A DNA stretch of 64,000 nucleotides from positions 48,768,201 to 48,832,200 of the forward strand of contig OY856187.1 of NCBI GenBank assembly GCA_963693315.1. The letters run 5' to 3'. The notes beneath the pieces were generated by a model. The model made no database searches. It was given only the letters and a program-made list of their open reading frames with translations, and had not been told where the DNA came from. This DNA comes from Diogma glabrata (Eukaryota > Arthropoda > Insecta > Diptera > Cylindrotomidae). Within the stretch, counting starts at the first letter, position 1. Each line of letters starts with the position of its first letter. This document shows, one piece after another, positions 1 through 10,785 of this stretch. The position numbers were made by a program, and so were the translations under genes.

Positions 1-1640
1 AAGCTATCGAGATTCCAAAATAATAGGTGCTCGGAGGACCCCCTCCACTTTGTTCACTATCTCTAAAAAACTAACCAGTTCCTTAGCATACATATTTGCA
101 TCTTTTTCCAAAGTGTCATCAAAATTCATTCACGAACGAATGTTGTATGCTCCCAACAAACATTGAAACAGTAAACAGGTGTTCGGGAGGCCCCCCACCA
201 CTTATCCCAATATTGTCCAAAAACTAATCAGTTCTTTGTCATTTGAGTCTTCTTCTTTTTTCAAAGTGTCATTAAAATTGATTAAATTAAATTGTTAAAA
301 TTGATTAAATTGATTAAAAATGAAGTCTGTATACTCCTTTAAGTCTGTATATTAACTTTAAAAACAAAATGTGAAAAGTCAGCATTTGTATGGTAGATTC
401 CCCCGCCACTTTGATCAATGTGTTCCAAAAGATGATAATTATCTTCTTACACTAATTGGAACCTTTTCCATAAGTTTCATCATAATCACTTCATTATTGC
501 AGGCTGTAGTGTGCATAAAGACACTGAAAAAACTTCCAACAATTAAAAAAATTTTTTTTTTACCGGAAGTAAAAAACCGGAAGCTGGAATGCAGAACTGT
601 TGTTAACCATACTAAATGCTTATGTACCAAGTTTCATCCAATATGATTATCAGGTACAGATGTTATAGAGCTTTCAAAAAAACAGGTGCTCCAGGGCTCT
701 CACACCATTTTGTTCACTATCGCTCAAAAACTAATCAGTTCCTTGTCATACATGTTTGCATCTTTTTCCAAAGTGTCATCAAAATTCATTCACGAACGAA
801 TGCTGGGTGCTCCCAACAAACATTGAAAAAATGATGACACAGTAAACAGGTGTTCGGGAGACCCCGTACCACTTATCCCAATATTGCCCAAAAACTAATC
901 AGTTCATTGTCATTTAAGTCACCTTCTTTTTCAAAAGTGTCATTAGAATTGATTAATGAATGAAGTCTGTATGCTCCCAACAAACTTTAAAAACAAAGTG
1001 TGAAAAGTCAGCATTTGTATGGTAGACCCTCCGCCACTTTGATCAATGTGTCCCAAAACATGATAACTATTTTTTTACACTAATTGAAACCTTTTCCATA
1101 AGTTTTATCATAATCACTTCACTATTGTAGGCTGTAGTGTGCATAAAGACGCTGAAAAACTTCAAAAAAGTACAAAAAAATTTTTTTTACCGGAAGTGAA
1201 AAACCGGAAGTTGGGACGCATAACTGTTGTGAACCGTACTAAATGCTTATGTACCAAGTTTTATCCAGTTCAATTATCAGGTACAGATGTTATTGAGCTT
1301 TCACAAAAACGAGTGCTCGGGGGACCCCCACCACTTTGTTCACTATCGCTCAAAAATCAATCAGTTCCTTGCCATACATATTTGCATCTTTTTTCAAAGT
1401 GTCATCAATATTCATTCACGAACGAATGTTGTATGCTCCCAACAAACAAAAAAAACATAGTGGAAAAAACCACCTGTTGTATGGTGGATCCCTCAACCCT
1501 TTATCTAATGTACTCCAAAAGCTGATAAAATCTTTCTCATGTTCCTTGAAAGCTTTTACCAACCTTTCATGACAACCGATGGGTAATTTTAGGCTACAGT
1601 AGGGATAAACACCTGAAAAAACACTTGTTAACTTAAAGTG
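1..1640. repeat. Tandem array, unit about 630-660 bp, about 2.6 copies
   Basis: The landmark TTTGTTCACTATC recurs near 49, 709 and 1335, and a paired ACCGGAAG motif recurs near 562 and 1190. The unit also carries a conserved stretch around CATTCACGAACGAATG. A further, partly decayed unit lies at 37,141-37,717. Short open frames exist on both strands but shift between copies, so I read the array as non-coding. Family not recognised. Confidence 0.8.
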
Positions 1641-2037
1641 ACAAACCGGAAGCTGCAGCTTATACCATGGTATGCATAAATATTGAAGAAATAGAAGAAA
1701 TATTACAGAAATATTGGCATACCATGATATGCAGAAATATTGAAAACAGTACTAAAACCTTATATACCTAGCTTCCATTAGATCATAAGCCGGGCTTAGA
1801 AGTTATTCAAGATTAAAACTTAGAGGTGTTCGGGAGACCCCCGCCATTTTGTCGAAATTTGAAATGAATCCAGATCTACCATTTTCAAGAGAACCTGTAT
1901 CGTTTGCTAAAGTTTCATCAAGATCCTATGCAGAAAGGCCACCCACCCACACACAGACGTACATCAAAATTTTTATTGGCTATTTAGATAGAGGATGGTC
2001 CAAAACAAAAGAAAAAACAAAATTTGGGGTATGTAAG
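1641..2037. other. No gene; diverged tail of the 630-bp array
   Basis: AT-rich sequence with a diverged partial unit (GTGTTCGGGAGACCCCCGCC near 1826) and a CACCCACCCACACACAGACG stretch near 1941. Nothing in it supports a coding sequence. Confidence 0.6.
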
Positions 2038-2330
2038 ATTTTTTTTTCTCGATAGATTGCATTACTTCACACAATTTAAAATTGTGGTGAAATAAAAATA
2101 CAAAATGCCGTGCAATTAAAAAGCTTAATGTTCGCTCAATTGTGATAGCACAAAAAAATACAAAATGCCTTGCAATACAAAATTTATTTTCGCTCATTTG
2201 TGATAGCACAAAAAAAATACAAGATGCCGTGCAATTAAAATAAAATTTAATATTCGCTCAATTGTGATAGCACAAAAAAAAACAAAATGGCATGCAATTA
2301 AAAAAATCAATGTTATTTATAATTTTTTTT
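2038..2330. repeat. Minisatellite, about 70-bp unit, four copies, behind a shared repeat terminus
   Basis: Four degenerate copies of a unit containing TTGTGATAGCACAAAAAAA followed by ACAAAATGCCGTGCAATTAA. The array starts just after a T-run plus CGATAGATTGCATTACTTCA, which also occurs at about 37,725 and 51,052 in unrelated left-hand contexts. The T-run reads as a poly-A tail on the minus strand, so this may be the 3' end of a minus-strand retroposon. Confidence 0.65.
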
Positions 2331-2985
2331 GTTTTGTGTAATTATAATAGTAAAATGCATGCCGTGTAATTATTTACGGAACAAGCATTAAAGTTATTCG
2401 TCTCAAAATGAGATAATTACGTTAAGATTAGCCAAATTTACCTATAGTGAATGAATCAATTAGTTTATGTGGTGTAAATCGGATATACAGTAAAATTTAT
2501 TTAAGTTGTTTTTGTGCAAAAAGAAATCAAAATTTAATGTTCCCAAAACATAACCTCAACAATTGTGGTTTCGTTTTTTTAGTATTTATTTTGTTTTGGT
2601 TTTGCGTGGCTAAATGAAAGCGGTTGAGTTACAGAAATAAAATTGACCGATAACTAATTGAACATTATTTTTTTTTTAAATCAACTAATTGTAATGAACT
2701 ATTTAAGAAAAAAATTGCATCTAGTGAAAAATTGTATTACTTGAGTTCATTAAACATAATTATTTGGGAAAATCAAAATGCAAGTTTTTTTTATACGTGG
2801 GGGAAGAATGTGAAGATGAGCAGCTGATTTGAGGAGGTATGGGATCCGGATGGGGTGAGTTTATATATTTATTTTCTTACATTTGTTTTGTACACATATG
2901 GTTTGTATACTATGTGTCTTTACTAAATAAAATATAATAATGGGGTGTTCGTGAAGGTCGCGGTTTCTTCGTCGACGGGGTCACC
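2331..2985. other. No recognisable feature
   Basis: AT-rich sequence with many stops in every frame. I see no splice-bounded open exon and no repeat shared with the rest of the window. Confidence 0.5.
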
Positions 2986-4609
2986 AGAGTCTATTCTTCC
3001 ATCAATTTTAGGGTTCCGTTTTTTATATGTACATTTAAGAAAATACTTTTTTCATCGAGTCAAGTAGTGTATCATATGAAAGGGCTTGAATTCAATATCC
3101 TTTAAAAATGTATTTTAGAATTTTTCATTCCACAGTTTCAAATTCAAATTCAATAATAGCGTTTTTTTCATGTTTTCTTTCTCTACTTAGTTCCGAACCT
3201 ATGTAATAAAAAAAATTAAAAGTTTTAAAATGTTAAAAGTTAAGTTATAAAAATATTGAAAAAGTGGTAACTTTTGTACGAAAATTATAATGAAGTGTAA
3301 TACGCATAATCTTATTTATTAAAGGGGTTGGAATGAGAAGGAGGAATAACATCATTTAAAACCCAGTCATGTGGGATATTAAATGAAAGAGCACTTAATT
3401 TAAGAAATATTCGAATTTTTTTTAGAATTTTGCGGTGCACAGTTTTTGAATTATTGTCAAAAAAGTACAATAAAAAGTTGGTTCCTTGGGTTTCAAGCTT
3501 AATTGACAGAAAAATTTGAAAAAATTCACAGAGAAAGAAAGTTTGATAAACTCTGAACGAAAATTATAGCGAAGTATCACATAATTGTTTTTCTGTATTT
3601 TGAGGGGATGAGATGGGGAAGTGTGAAAAAAATCTTTTTTGGCCCTTACAAGTGGGCTGTCATATGAAAGAGTACTTAATTTTAGAAACATTCTAATTTT
3701 TTTAGAATTTTTCCGAGCACGGTTTTTGATTTATTGTTAAAAAAGTGCAACAAAAAGTTGGTTCCCCTCTTCTGCGTTTCGACCTTGATTGACAGAAAAA
3801 TTTGAAAAAACACACGGTGATAGCCAATTTGATAAATCCTGGACGAAAACAATAGCGAAGTGTTACATAATCATTTTTCTGTATTTTGAGGGGGTGACAT
3901 TGGGGAAGGGTGAAAAAATCTTTTTTGATTCTAACGAGTTAGGTCTTGTGTGAAAGAGCACTTAATTTAAGATACATTGTAAATTTTTTTAGAATTTTAC
4001 CGTGCACAGTTTTCCAATTATTGTCAAAAAAGTGCAACAAAAACCTCTGCGTTTCAGCGTTGATTGACAGAAAAATTTGAAAAGACACACGGAGATAGGA
4101 AATTTGATAAACCCTGAATGAAAATTATAGCGAAGTGTCACATAAATATTTTTCTGTCTTTTGAGGGGGTGAGATGGGGGAAGGGTGAAAAAATTATTTT
4201 TGATCCCAACGAGGGGGTCTCATATGAAAAAGGCATTTAATTTAAGAAACATTCTAATTTTTTTTAGAATTTTTCGTTGCACAGTTTTCTAATTATTGTC
4301 GAAAATGTGCAACAAAAAGTTGGTTCCCCCCTCTGCGTTTCGACGTTGATTGACAGGAAAAATTTAAACAACACACAGCGATAGAAAATTTGACAAACCC
4401 TAAGCGAAAATTATAGAGGGGTGTCACATAATTGTTTTTCTGTATTTTGAGGAGGTGAGATTGACGAAGAGTGAAAAAAAATCATTTTCGATCCCAACGA
4501 GTGGGGTGTCATGTGGAAGAGCACTTAATTTAAGAAACATTGTAAATTTTTTTAGAATTTTACGGTGCACAGGTTTTGAATTATTGTCAAGTTTTATTGA
4601 ATTGTTATT
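2986..4609. repeat. Tandem array, unit about 285 bp, about five to six copies
   Basis: The phrase GAGGGGGTGAGATGGGG and its variants start at about 3602, 3888, 4163 and 4449 (spacings 286, 275, 286). Two more diverged units lie upstream, at about 3050 and 3322. Each unit also holds CATATGAAAGAGCACTTAAT, TTTTAGAATTTTACGGTGCA and TTGATTGACAGAAAAATTTG. Units diverge towards the left. The array ends at the insertion point of the Penelope-like composite. No coding content recognised. Confidence 0.85.
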
Positions 4610-4621
4610 TGAATTCATAAT

Positions 4622-6680
4622 ATACATAATTGAAGACGCTGTAGGCACTTGGCGAAACATTCTAATATTATTTTAAATATTTTATTTTAATTGTTATAAG
4701 TTTCGCAATAAATACAAATTATAATTGTTGTTTTATTTTTATTTTTATTTAAACAAAATATATATGTATATATATATATATATTTTTGCCCGATTAATTT
4801 CGGTTGTTACACCATTATCAAGAGCTTGAAAAATATATACTAAAGAAAAATGATTAACAAAAATATAAAACAAAACAGTTTTTGAAGCTACTCAAATTCG
4901 AAAAAATTAAACATAAAATAATTCAATGAACAAGTAAGAATTTAACAATAAACAATTAAAATTTAAATTAGAAAAAATCTTTATAAAAACTAGTATCAAA
5001 ATAGCTAATGAAGGCAATACCACTGTGTAAATAAAGTTTATAAAAATTTTTGAAAAAACATTGAAACATGGGAAATTTTGAAATTAAATAAACAAATCTG
5101 GGCAAGTTAACGGTGAATAAATTATATCAGTTTGGGCGTTCAATAAATTTTGATTATAAAACTGAGCTTTTCTAATTTCAAAAGATTCCAAAATATTTAG
5201 TCTTAAGCCTTTGTTTTCAAACTGAAGAATTTTTAGATTACTATTATTACTAAATGTACTATTATGGCTTTTGGATATTAAAAGATTAGCAAACGTGGAA
5301 TTAGAATGTCCCAATCTCAAGGCCCGAAAATGTTCTGATAAACGTTCAGAAAAACTACGACCAGTTTGTCCGATTCAGATTGCATTACAATCATCACAGG
5401 ACAATTGGTAAACTCCACTATTTGTAAATTTATTTTGCTGATTTAATTTATTGTTAACCAAAAGACTGTGTAAATTTTTGTTATTATAAAAAGAACAACT
5501 TAAATTTGTATGTTTAGTAATAATGTTTCCTAGTTTTGGGCTTATTTTATCATGATAATTAATTTTACAATAATGTTTTAGAATAGGTGGTGAAACTGGA
5601 TAAATTTGGATATAAGCAAGACGTTTGAGCTTCTTGTGTAGTATTTTATAAACTAAATCAGGATTGAAACCATTGGTGTTTGATATAGTTAAAATTGTAT
5701 TTAGTTCTTTGTTAAAATTAAAAGAAGAAAGTGGGATTTTAATTAATCTGTCAATTAGCGAATATAGAGCTCAATGTTTAGCATTTCTAGAGCGATTAGA
5801 GTTAGAATTTATAATTGTACCTGTACAAGTGGGCTTTCTATAAATATCAAAATCAAATTTATGGTTAACATGGTTGATACTAATATCAAGGAAATTAATA
5901 GATTTATCTATTTCTTTCTCAATAGTAAATTTAATTGAAATACATTTGCTATTAAGTATTTGGAGAAAACAGTCTAACTGTCAATCAGTCCCACTCCAAA
6001 GACAAATAATATCATCTACATATCTATACCAGAATAAGATATGTTTTGATAAAGGTAGTGATACATTTAATATTTGTTTCTCAAACCAATCCATGAAAAT
6101 ATCAGCGAGAAGGGGAGATAATGGGGAGCCCATAGGTAGACCATCAGTAAATTTGTAATATTTATCATCAAAAACAAAATAATTCTGTGTAACACAAGTT
6201 TTATAAAGGAGGTCTAGTTCATTTTGAATTTCAAGTGACGGAACTGAATCATTGATAATTTTTGAAACAATATCATTTAAAACATTAATGGGTATAGAAG
6301 TGAACAAACTTGAAACGTCAAAAGAAATTAATTTTGAATTATGGGGAACAATAACATCCTTGATCTTATTTATCAAGTCAATAGAATTTTTAACTGCATA
6401 TTTAGAATAAAAGCCTGTAATTTCTAAGAAAGTTTTGTTAAATTTTTTACATAATTTGTAGGCAGGAGCACTACGATAAGAAACAATAGGTCTTATTGGT
6501 AAATTTTGTTTATGTAATTTTGGTAGTCCGTACAGGACAGGTGCCGAAGGGTTCATTTGCTTAAAAATAAATGAAGTTTGAGTAGGAATTAAAGAATTAC
6601 AAGATGATAAACATTCAGTTACAGATAATTTGAATTTTTTTGTTGCCTTTATCAGCTTTACAAAGGACACCATCACCATT
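4622..6680 (-). mobile_element. Penelope-like element, left inverted copy
   Basis: The minus-strand copy runs from the junction near 6680 leftwards to the terminal region near 4735. It contains the RT and GIY-YIG coding remnants listed separately. Its terminal region (about 4750-4830) has an AT microsatellite and a TGATAAT / GAAAT motif that also ends the plus copy. Compared with the plus copy it lacks a segment coding roughly 25 residues near the junction and carries an upstream KADKGN-like segment the plus copy lacks, so the copies are complementary partials. Confidence 0.85.
5084..6679 (-). pseudogene. Penelope-like RT / GIY-YIG endonuclease, inactivated copy
   Basis: The open stretch 6679-5981 encodes a Penelope-type reverse transcriptase core. 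In order it shows a YGLPKLHK motif, FDVSSLFTSIP, the LPMGSPLSPLLADIFM segment and the catalytic YVDD in WYRYVDDII. A TGA follows directly after the residues WSGTD. In-frame reading then continues, with one further stop, to a Cys-x-x-Cys segment and the IGQTGRS signature of GIY-YIG nucleases, where a second-tyrosine position has become a stop (near 5378). The C-terminal open stretch is 5320-5084. Family assignment rests on RT plus GIY-YIG in this order; the copy cannot make a full protein. Confidence 0.85.
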
Positions 6681-7010
6681 TTACTTAAAACTTTATATAT
6701 GGAAAAAGTTTATGATTTTATCATTGATAGTGGTGCAGAGCTTTTACATTCAGATCCAACAAAAAATTCAAATTATCTGTAATTGAATGTTTATCATCTT
6801 GTAATTGTTTAATTCCTACTCATACTTCATTTATTTTTAAGCAAATGAACCCTTCGGCACCTGTCCTGTACGGACTACCAAAATTACATAAATAAAATTT
6901 ACCAATAAGACCTATTGTTTCTTATCGTAGTGCTCCTGCCTACAAATTATGTAAAAATTTAACAAAATTTTCTTAGAAATTACAGGCTTTTATTCTAAAT
7001 ATGCAGTTAA

Positions 7011-7666
7011 TCTGGCTAAGAATGCTGTTCAAAAGTTAGGATTTTTGGGGCGATGTCGTAAGTTTTTCGATAGCGAACAACTTCTTTTAGTTTATAAATC
7101 TTTTATACGTCCCTGCATGGAATACTGTTCTCACATATGGGGTGGAGCTTACTTGAGTAGTCTCAACTGCCTTGATTCTGTACAGCGTAGAGCTATTAAA
7201 CTCATTGGTAACCCAAGTCTTACTAACGGTCTTGATTCCTTGCAGCACAGAAGAAATGTTGCTGATTTGACTATATTTTATAAATATATTATGGATGAAC
7301 GAGCTTCTGAAGAGATCAAATCGATTTTACCTAAATCAGCAAACCTTTCGCGTCACACCAGAGCAAACGTAGCAGCGCATCCCTTTACAGTTCAAATAAT
7401 TAGGTGTAGAACTGTAGCCTTCCAACGTGACTTTTTCAACAGAGTCTCTCATCTTTGGAATGCCTTACCTTCCTGGGTTTTCCCTGATGAATGTAATCCT
7501 CAAGGCTTTAAAGTTAACGTTCATAAATTTCTCAGAGAATCTTAATTTACATTCCATTCTTATCCCTTGTTGGCATGGTATCTTCGGATATTCAGAGACG
7601 TTCATTTATAATTTATTATAATTAACACTAAACATGCCTAACTTTGAATAAAAAAAAAAAAAAAAA
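7011..7666 (+). mobile_element. 5'-truncated non-LTR retrotransposon inserted in the Penelope-like copy
   Basis: This stretch breaks the Penelope-like coding sequence; the left inverted copy shows the uninterrupted sequence. It ends in 16 A residues (7651-7666). A short imperfect duplication, GTTAA at 7006-7010 and GTTGA at 7667-7671, flanks it. 5' truncation, a poly-A tail and a short TSD are what target-primed reverse transcription produces. Confidence 0.85.
7012..7545 (+). pseudogene. C-terminal fragment of a Jockey-type LINE reverse transcriptase ORF
   Basis: The frame is open from the insertion boundary to the stop at 7543-7545. It reads AKNAVQKLGFLGRCRKFF, then the post-RT signature IRPCMEYCSHIWGGA, then LDSVQRRAIKLIG, and near the end FFNRVSHLWNALPSWVFP. 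These are conserved in the C-terminal third of Jockey-superfamily ORF2 proteins of insects. The RT catalytic core is missing through 5' truncation, so the fragment is dead, but it has no internal stop, so the insertion is fairly young. Clade below superfamily level is uncertain. Confidence 0.8.
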
Positions 7667-9235
7667 GTTGAAAATTCTATTGAATTGATAAATAAGTTCA
7701 AGGATGTTATTGTTCCCCATAATTCAAAATTAATTTCTTTTGACGTTTCAAGTTTGTTCACTTCTATACCCATTAATGTTTTAAATGATATTGTTTCAAA
7801 AATTATCAATGATTCAGTTTCGTCACTTGAAATTCAAAATGAACTAGACCTCCTTTATAAAACTTGTGTTACACAGAATTATTTTGTTTTTGATGATAAA
7901 TATTACAAATTTACTGATGGTCTACCTATGGGCTCCCCATTATCTCCCCTCCTCGCTGATATTTTCATGGATTGGTTTGAGAAACAAATATTAAATGTAT
8001 CACTACCTTTATCAAAACATATCTTATTCTGGTATAGATATGTAGATGATATTATTTGTCTTTGGAGTGGGACTGATTGACAGTTAGACTGTTTTCTCCA
8101 AATACTTAATAGCAAATGTATTTCAATTAAATTTACTATTGAGAAAGAAATAGATTAATCTATTAATTTCCTTGATATTAGTATCAACCATGTTAACCAT
8201 AAATTTGATTTTGATATTTATAGAAAGCCCACTTGTACAGGTACAATTATAAATTCTAACTCTAATCACTCTAGAAATGCTAAACATTCAGCTCTATATT
8301 CGCTAATTGACAGATTAATTAAAATCCCACTTTCTTCTTTTAATTTTAACAAAGAACTAAATACAATTTTAACTATATCAAACACCAATGGTTTCAATCC
8401 TGATTTAGTTTATAAAATACTACACAAGAAGCTCAAACGTCTTGCTTATATCCAAATTTATCCAGTTTCACCACCTATTCTAAAACATTATTGTAAAATT
8501 AATTATCATGATAAAATAAGCCCAAAACTAGGAAACATTATTACTAAACATACAAATTTAAGTTGTTCTTTTTATAATAACAAAAATTTACACAGTCTTT
8601 TGGTTAACAATAAATTAAATCAGCAAAATAAATTTACAAATAGTGGAGTTTACCAATTGTCCTGTGATGATTGTAATACAATCTATATCGGACAAACTGG
8701 TCGTAGTCTTTCTGAACGTTTATCAGAACATTTTCGAGCCTTAAGATTGGGACATTCTAATTCCACGTTTGCTAATCATTTAATATCCGAAAACCATAAT
8801 AGTACATTTAGTAATAATAGTAATCTAAAAATTCTTCAGTTTGAAAACAAAGGTTTAAGAGTAAATATTTAGGAATCTTTTGAAATTAGAAAAGCTCAGT
8901 TTTATAATCAAAATTTATTGAACGCCCAAACTGATATAATTTATTCACCGTTAACTTGCCCAGATTTGTTTATTTAATTTAAAATTTCCCATGTTTCAAT
9001 GTTTTTTCAAAAATTTTTATAAACTTTATTTACACAGTGGTATTGCCTTCATTAGCTATTTTGATACCAGTTTTTATAAAGATTTTTTCTAATTTAAATT
9101 TTAATTGTTTATTGTTAAATTCTTACTTGTTCATTGAACTATTTTATGTTTAATTTTTTCGAATTTGAGTAGCTTCAAAAACTGTTTTGTTTTATATTTT
9201 TGTTAATCATTTTTCTTTAGTATATATTTTTCAAG

Positions 9236-9275
9236 CTCTTGATAATGGTGTAACAACCGAAATTAATCGGGCAAA
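9236..9275 (+). other. Hammerhead-like core in the Penelope terminal region
   Basis: The motif TTGATAAT, then GGT / ACC able to form a short stem, then GAAAT resembles the CUGANGA - stem II - GAAA layout of hammerhead ribozymes, which are documented in Penelope-like terminal repeats. The core is not canonical (an extra U near the start, A in place of G), so it is probably a degenerate, inactive relative. The mirror copy is at about 4785-4830 on the minus strand. Confidence 0.35.
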
Positions 9276-9794
9276 AATATATATATATATATATATACAT
9301 ATATATTTTGTTTAAATAAAAACAAAAATAAAACAATAATTATACAGTCAACTCTCCTATAACGCGACACTTTTAAAACGCGATTTCCATATAACGCGCA
9401 GTGAAAGCTGGGAACTGTTCTCATATAACGCGACGCGATCTCCTTATAACGCGTTTTTCATTAAATTAAATTTAATTAATTAATGATTAAATTGTCGAAA
9501 TAAATTATATATATTTGACATTTTAAATAATTTACTCATGAATTGATCACGGAAAATCGAATCGGCGTATTGATTTGGTGGCGATGATGTAAATCCGACC
9601 AATTACGTTATAACTTATAACGATTACCACAGCTTCCAAAAAATCGGAATTGATCGGATTTACATCTAATTATACTATAGTATAATTAAAAAAATTAATA
9701 TTTTTTATTTTATTTTTATTATGCAATAGTATAAGGTACTAAGTGAGGACTGAGGCTTTAAAAAAAACTGTCCAAAAAATTTATATTTTATTTT

Positions 9795-10160
9795 TGAATT
9801 TTTGAGATCAATTAAACTCAAGTAAGTAAAGAAGTAATTGGAATTTTTTCAATTCAAAGGTATGGTTTGAAGTTTCTCAGAAAAAACTTCACTTCACATT
9901 TTTCGTGTTTCGGTTGGGATTAGAACCTACCTCGTCAGTGCCCGTCTCGAATCCTTGGGCAGACACGCTATCGATTACGCCTTTGAGGCGATGACAATTT
10001 CAAAGTTGAAACTTCTTCATCACTTATTTATTTTTACTTAAGTAATTAAGTAAAAACTCCGCTTCACATTTTTCTGAGAAACTTCAAACCATACCTTTGA
10101 ATTGAAAAAATTCCAATTACTTCTTTACCTACTTGAGTTTAATTGATCTCAAAAATTCAA
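9795..10160. repeat. Long inverted repeat (arms about 92 bp) around a tRNA-like core
   Basis: Arms at 9795-9887 and 10,069-10,160 are near-perfect reverse complements, sharing AATTAAACTCAAGTA and GGTTTGAAGTTTCTCAGAAA. The intervening 180 bp holds the tRNA-like segment. The whole unit looks like a hairpin element nested in the pogo-type transposon. Confidence 0.8.
9925..10003 (-). other. tRNA-derived (SINE-head-like) segment
   Basis: On the minus strand an A-box-like GGCGTAATCGATAGCG is followed, at tRNA-like spacing, by a B-box-like GGTTCTAATCC close to the GGTTCGANTCC consensus, with a TGCCC / GGGCA stem where an anticodon arm would be. Acceptor pairing is poor, so it is not a functional tRNA gene. 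Most likely it is the pol III promoter head of a SINE. Confidence 0.45.
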
Positions 10161-10785
10161 AATTAATTTAAATTCCCCTAATGTAGTCTAATGTTAATAC
10201 TCATAGGACTACAAATTGACCAAGTGTCAGCCATTGATTTCACATTGATTGGAAACAATCAATAATGACTAGATACAATCGCGACTTAGGATGTTAATTA
10301 GAATAGAAATGTTCCCCATTCTATGAATTCACACAAAGTATTGTCTAGAAATTTAATGCAAAAAAAAATCCCATATAATTTATATTTTATGATTAATTAT
10401 TGATTATTTATATATTTTATTTTAATTTTAATTTTAATTCTTCAAACATGGCGATTTCAAAAAGTAAGTTTTTGTTATCATTTTTTTTATATATATTTAT
10501 AGAGATTTATTAGAGTTAAAGATTTATTATTTACTAAAGAAAAACATACTAAAATTACAGACAAGCACTATCTTTTGTTATTGAGAAAAAGGCGTTTGAA
10601 TATATTATTAGTGTTTCTTTGTACTTTGTGCCATTCACTAAAAGCAATTTTACCGATTCTATTGAACTTTTGTTTATAAGGTATTAAATAGGGCCCAATA
10701 TAAAAATTACACTGAATTTACTCAAATCGAATAACCCTTTCGAGCACAATTTAAATTTAATCTTTGAGTGTCGCTAAACTTCTAA
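10161..10785. other. No gene; pogo-type element interior
   Basis: AT-rich filler. One isolated start-plus-donor arrangement (CAAACATGGCGATTTC then GTAAGT near 10,445-10,467) could be the stub of a lost transposase exon, but no continuation is visible. Confidence 0.35.

Larger units (their letters stand above)
6690..8977 (+). pseudogene. Penelope-like RT / GIY-YIG endonuclease, right copy, inactivated
   Basis: RT coding begins in 6690-7010, is interrupted by the LINE insertion, and resumes at about 7672. The open stretch 7685-8080 repeats the left copy's core motifs (FDVSSLFTSIP, LPMGSPLSPLLADIFM, YRYVDDII) and ends at the same TGA after WSGTD. Another stop occurs near 8156. The open stretch 8600-8872 carries the better preserved GIY-YIG domain: CDDC, then TIYIGQTGRSLSERLSEHF with the arginine of the fold, and downstream a short segment ending PLTCPDLFI. 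Stops at 8081, 8156 and 8870 make it a pseudogene. Confidence 0.85.
6681..9354 (+). mobile_element. Penelope-like element, right copy (first part)
   Basis: The plus-strand copy starts at the head-to-head junction, is broken at 7011-7666 by a LINE fragment and ends in the terminal region with a run of AT dinucleotides at about 9275-9305. The last bases (about 9321-9352) match the left arm in reverse, and the match resumes at 11,688 beyond the pogo-type insertion. The copy is colinear with the left one from the LYGLPKLHK region to the terminus. Confidence 0.85.

Noticed and set aside
371..1572. Frames containing FFLPEVKNRKL and LCTKFHP shared by several repeat units
   Set aside because: The similarity reflects nucleotide identity of the tandem repeat; frames shift between copies and opposite-strand frames are equally open.
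2038..2060. Helitron 5' end (TCTCTCGATAG)
   Set aside because: No A/T insertion context, no CTRR plus hairpin 3' end and no Rep/helicase coding nearby; a retroposon tail explains the T-run better.
2038..2330. Short spaced repeats resembling a CRISPR array
   Set aside because: Repeats are degenerate, spacers are not unique, and the setting is eukaryotic; it is a minisatellite.
9925..10003. Functional tRNA gene
   Set aside because: A- and B-box-like motifs are present, but acceptor pairing and a clear anticodon loop are not.
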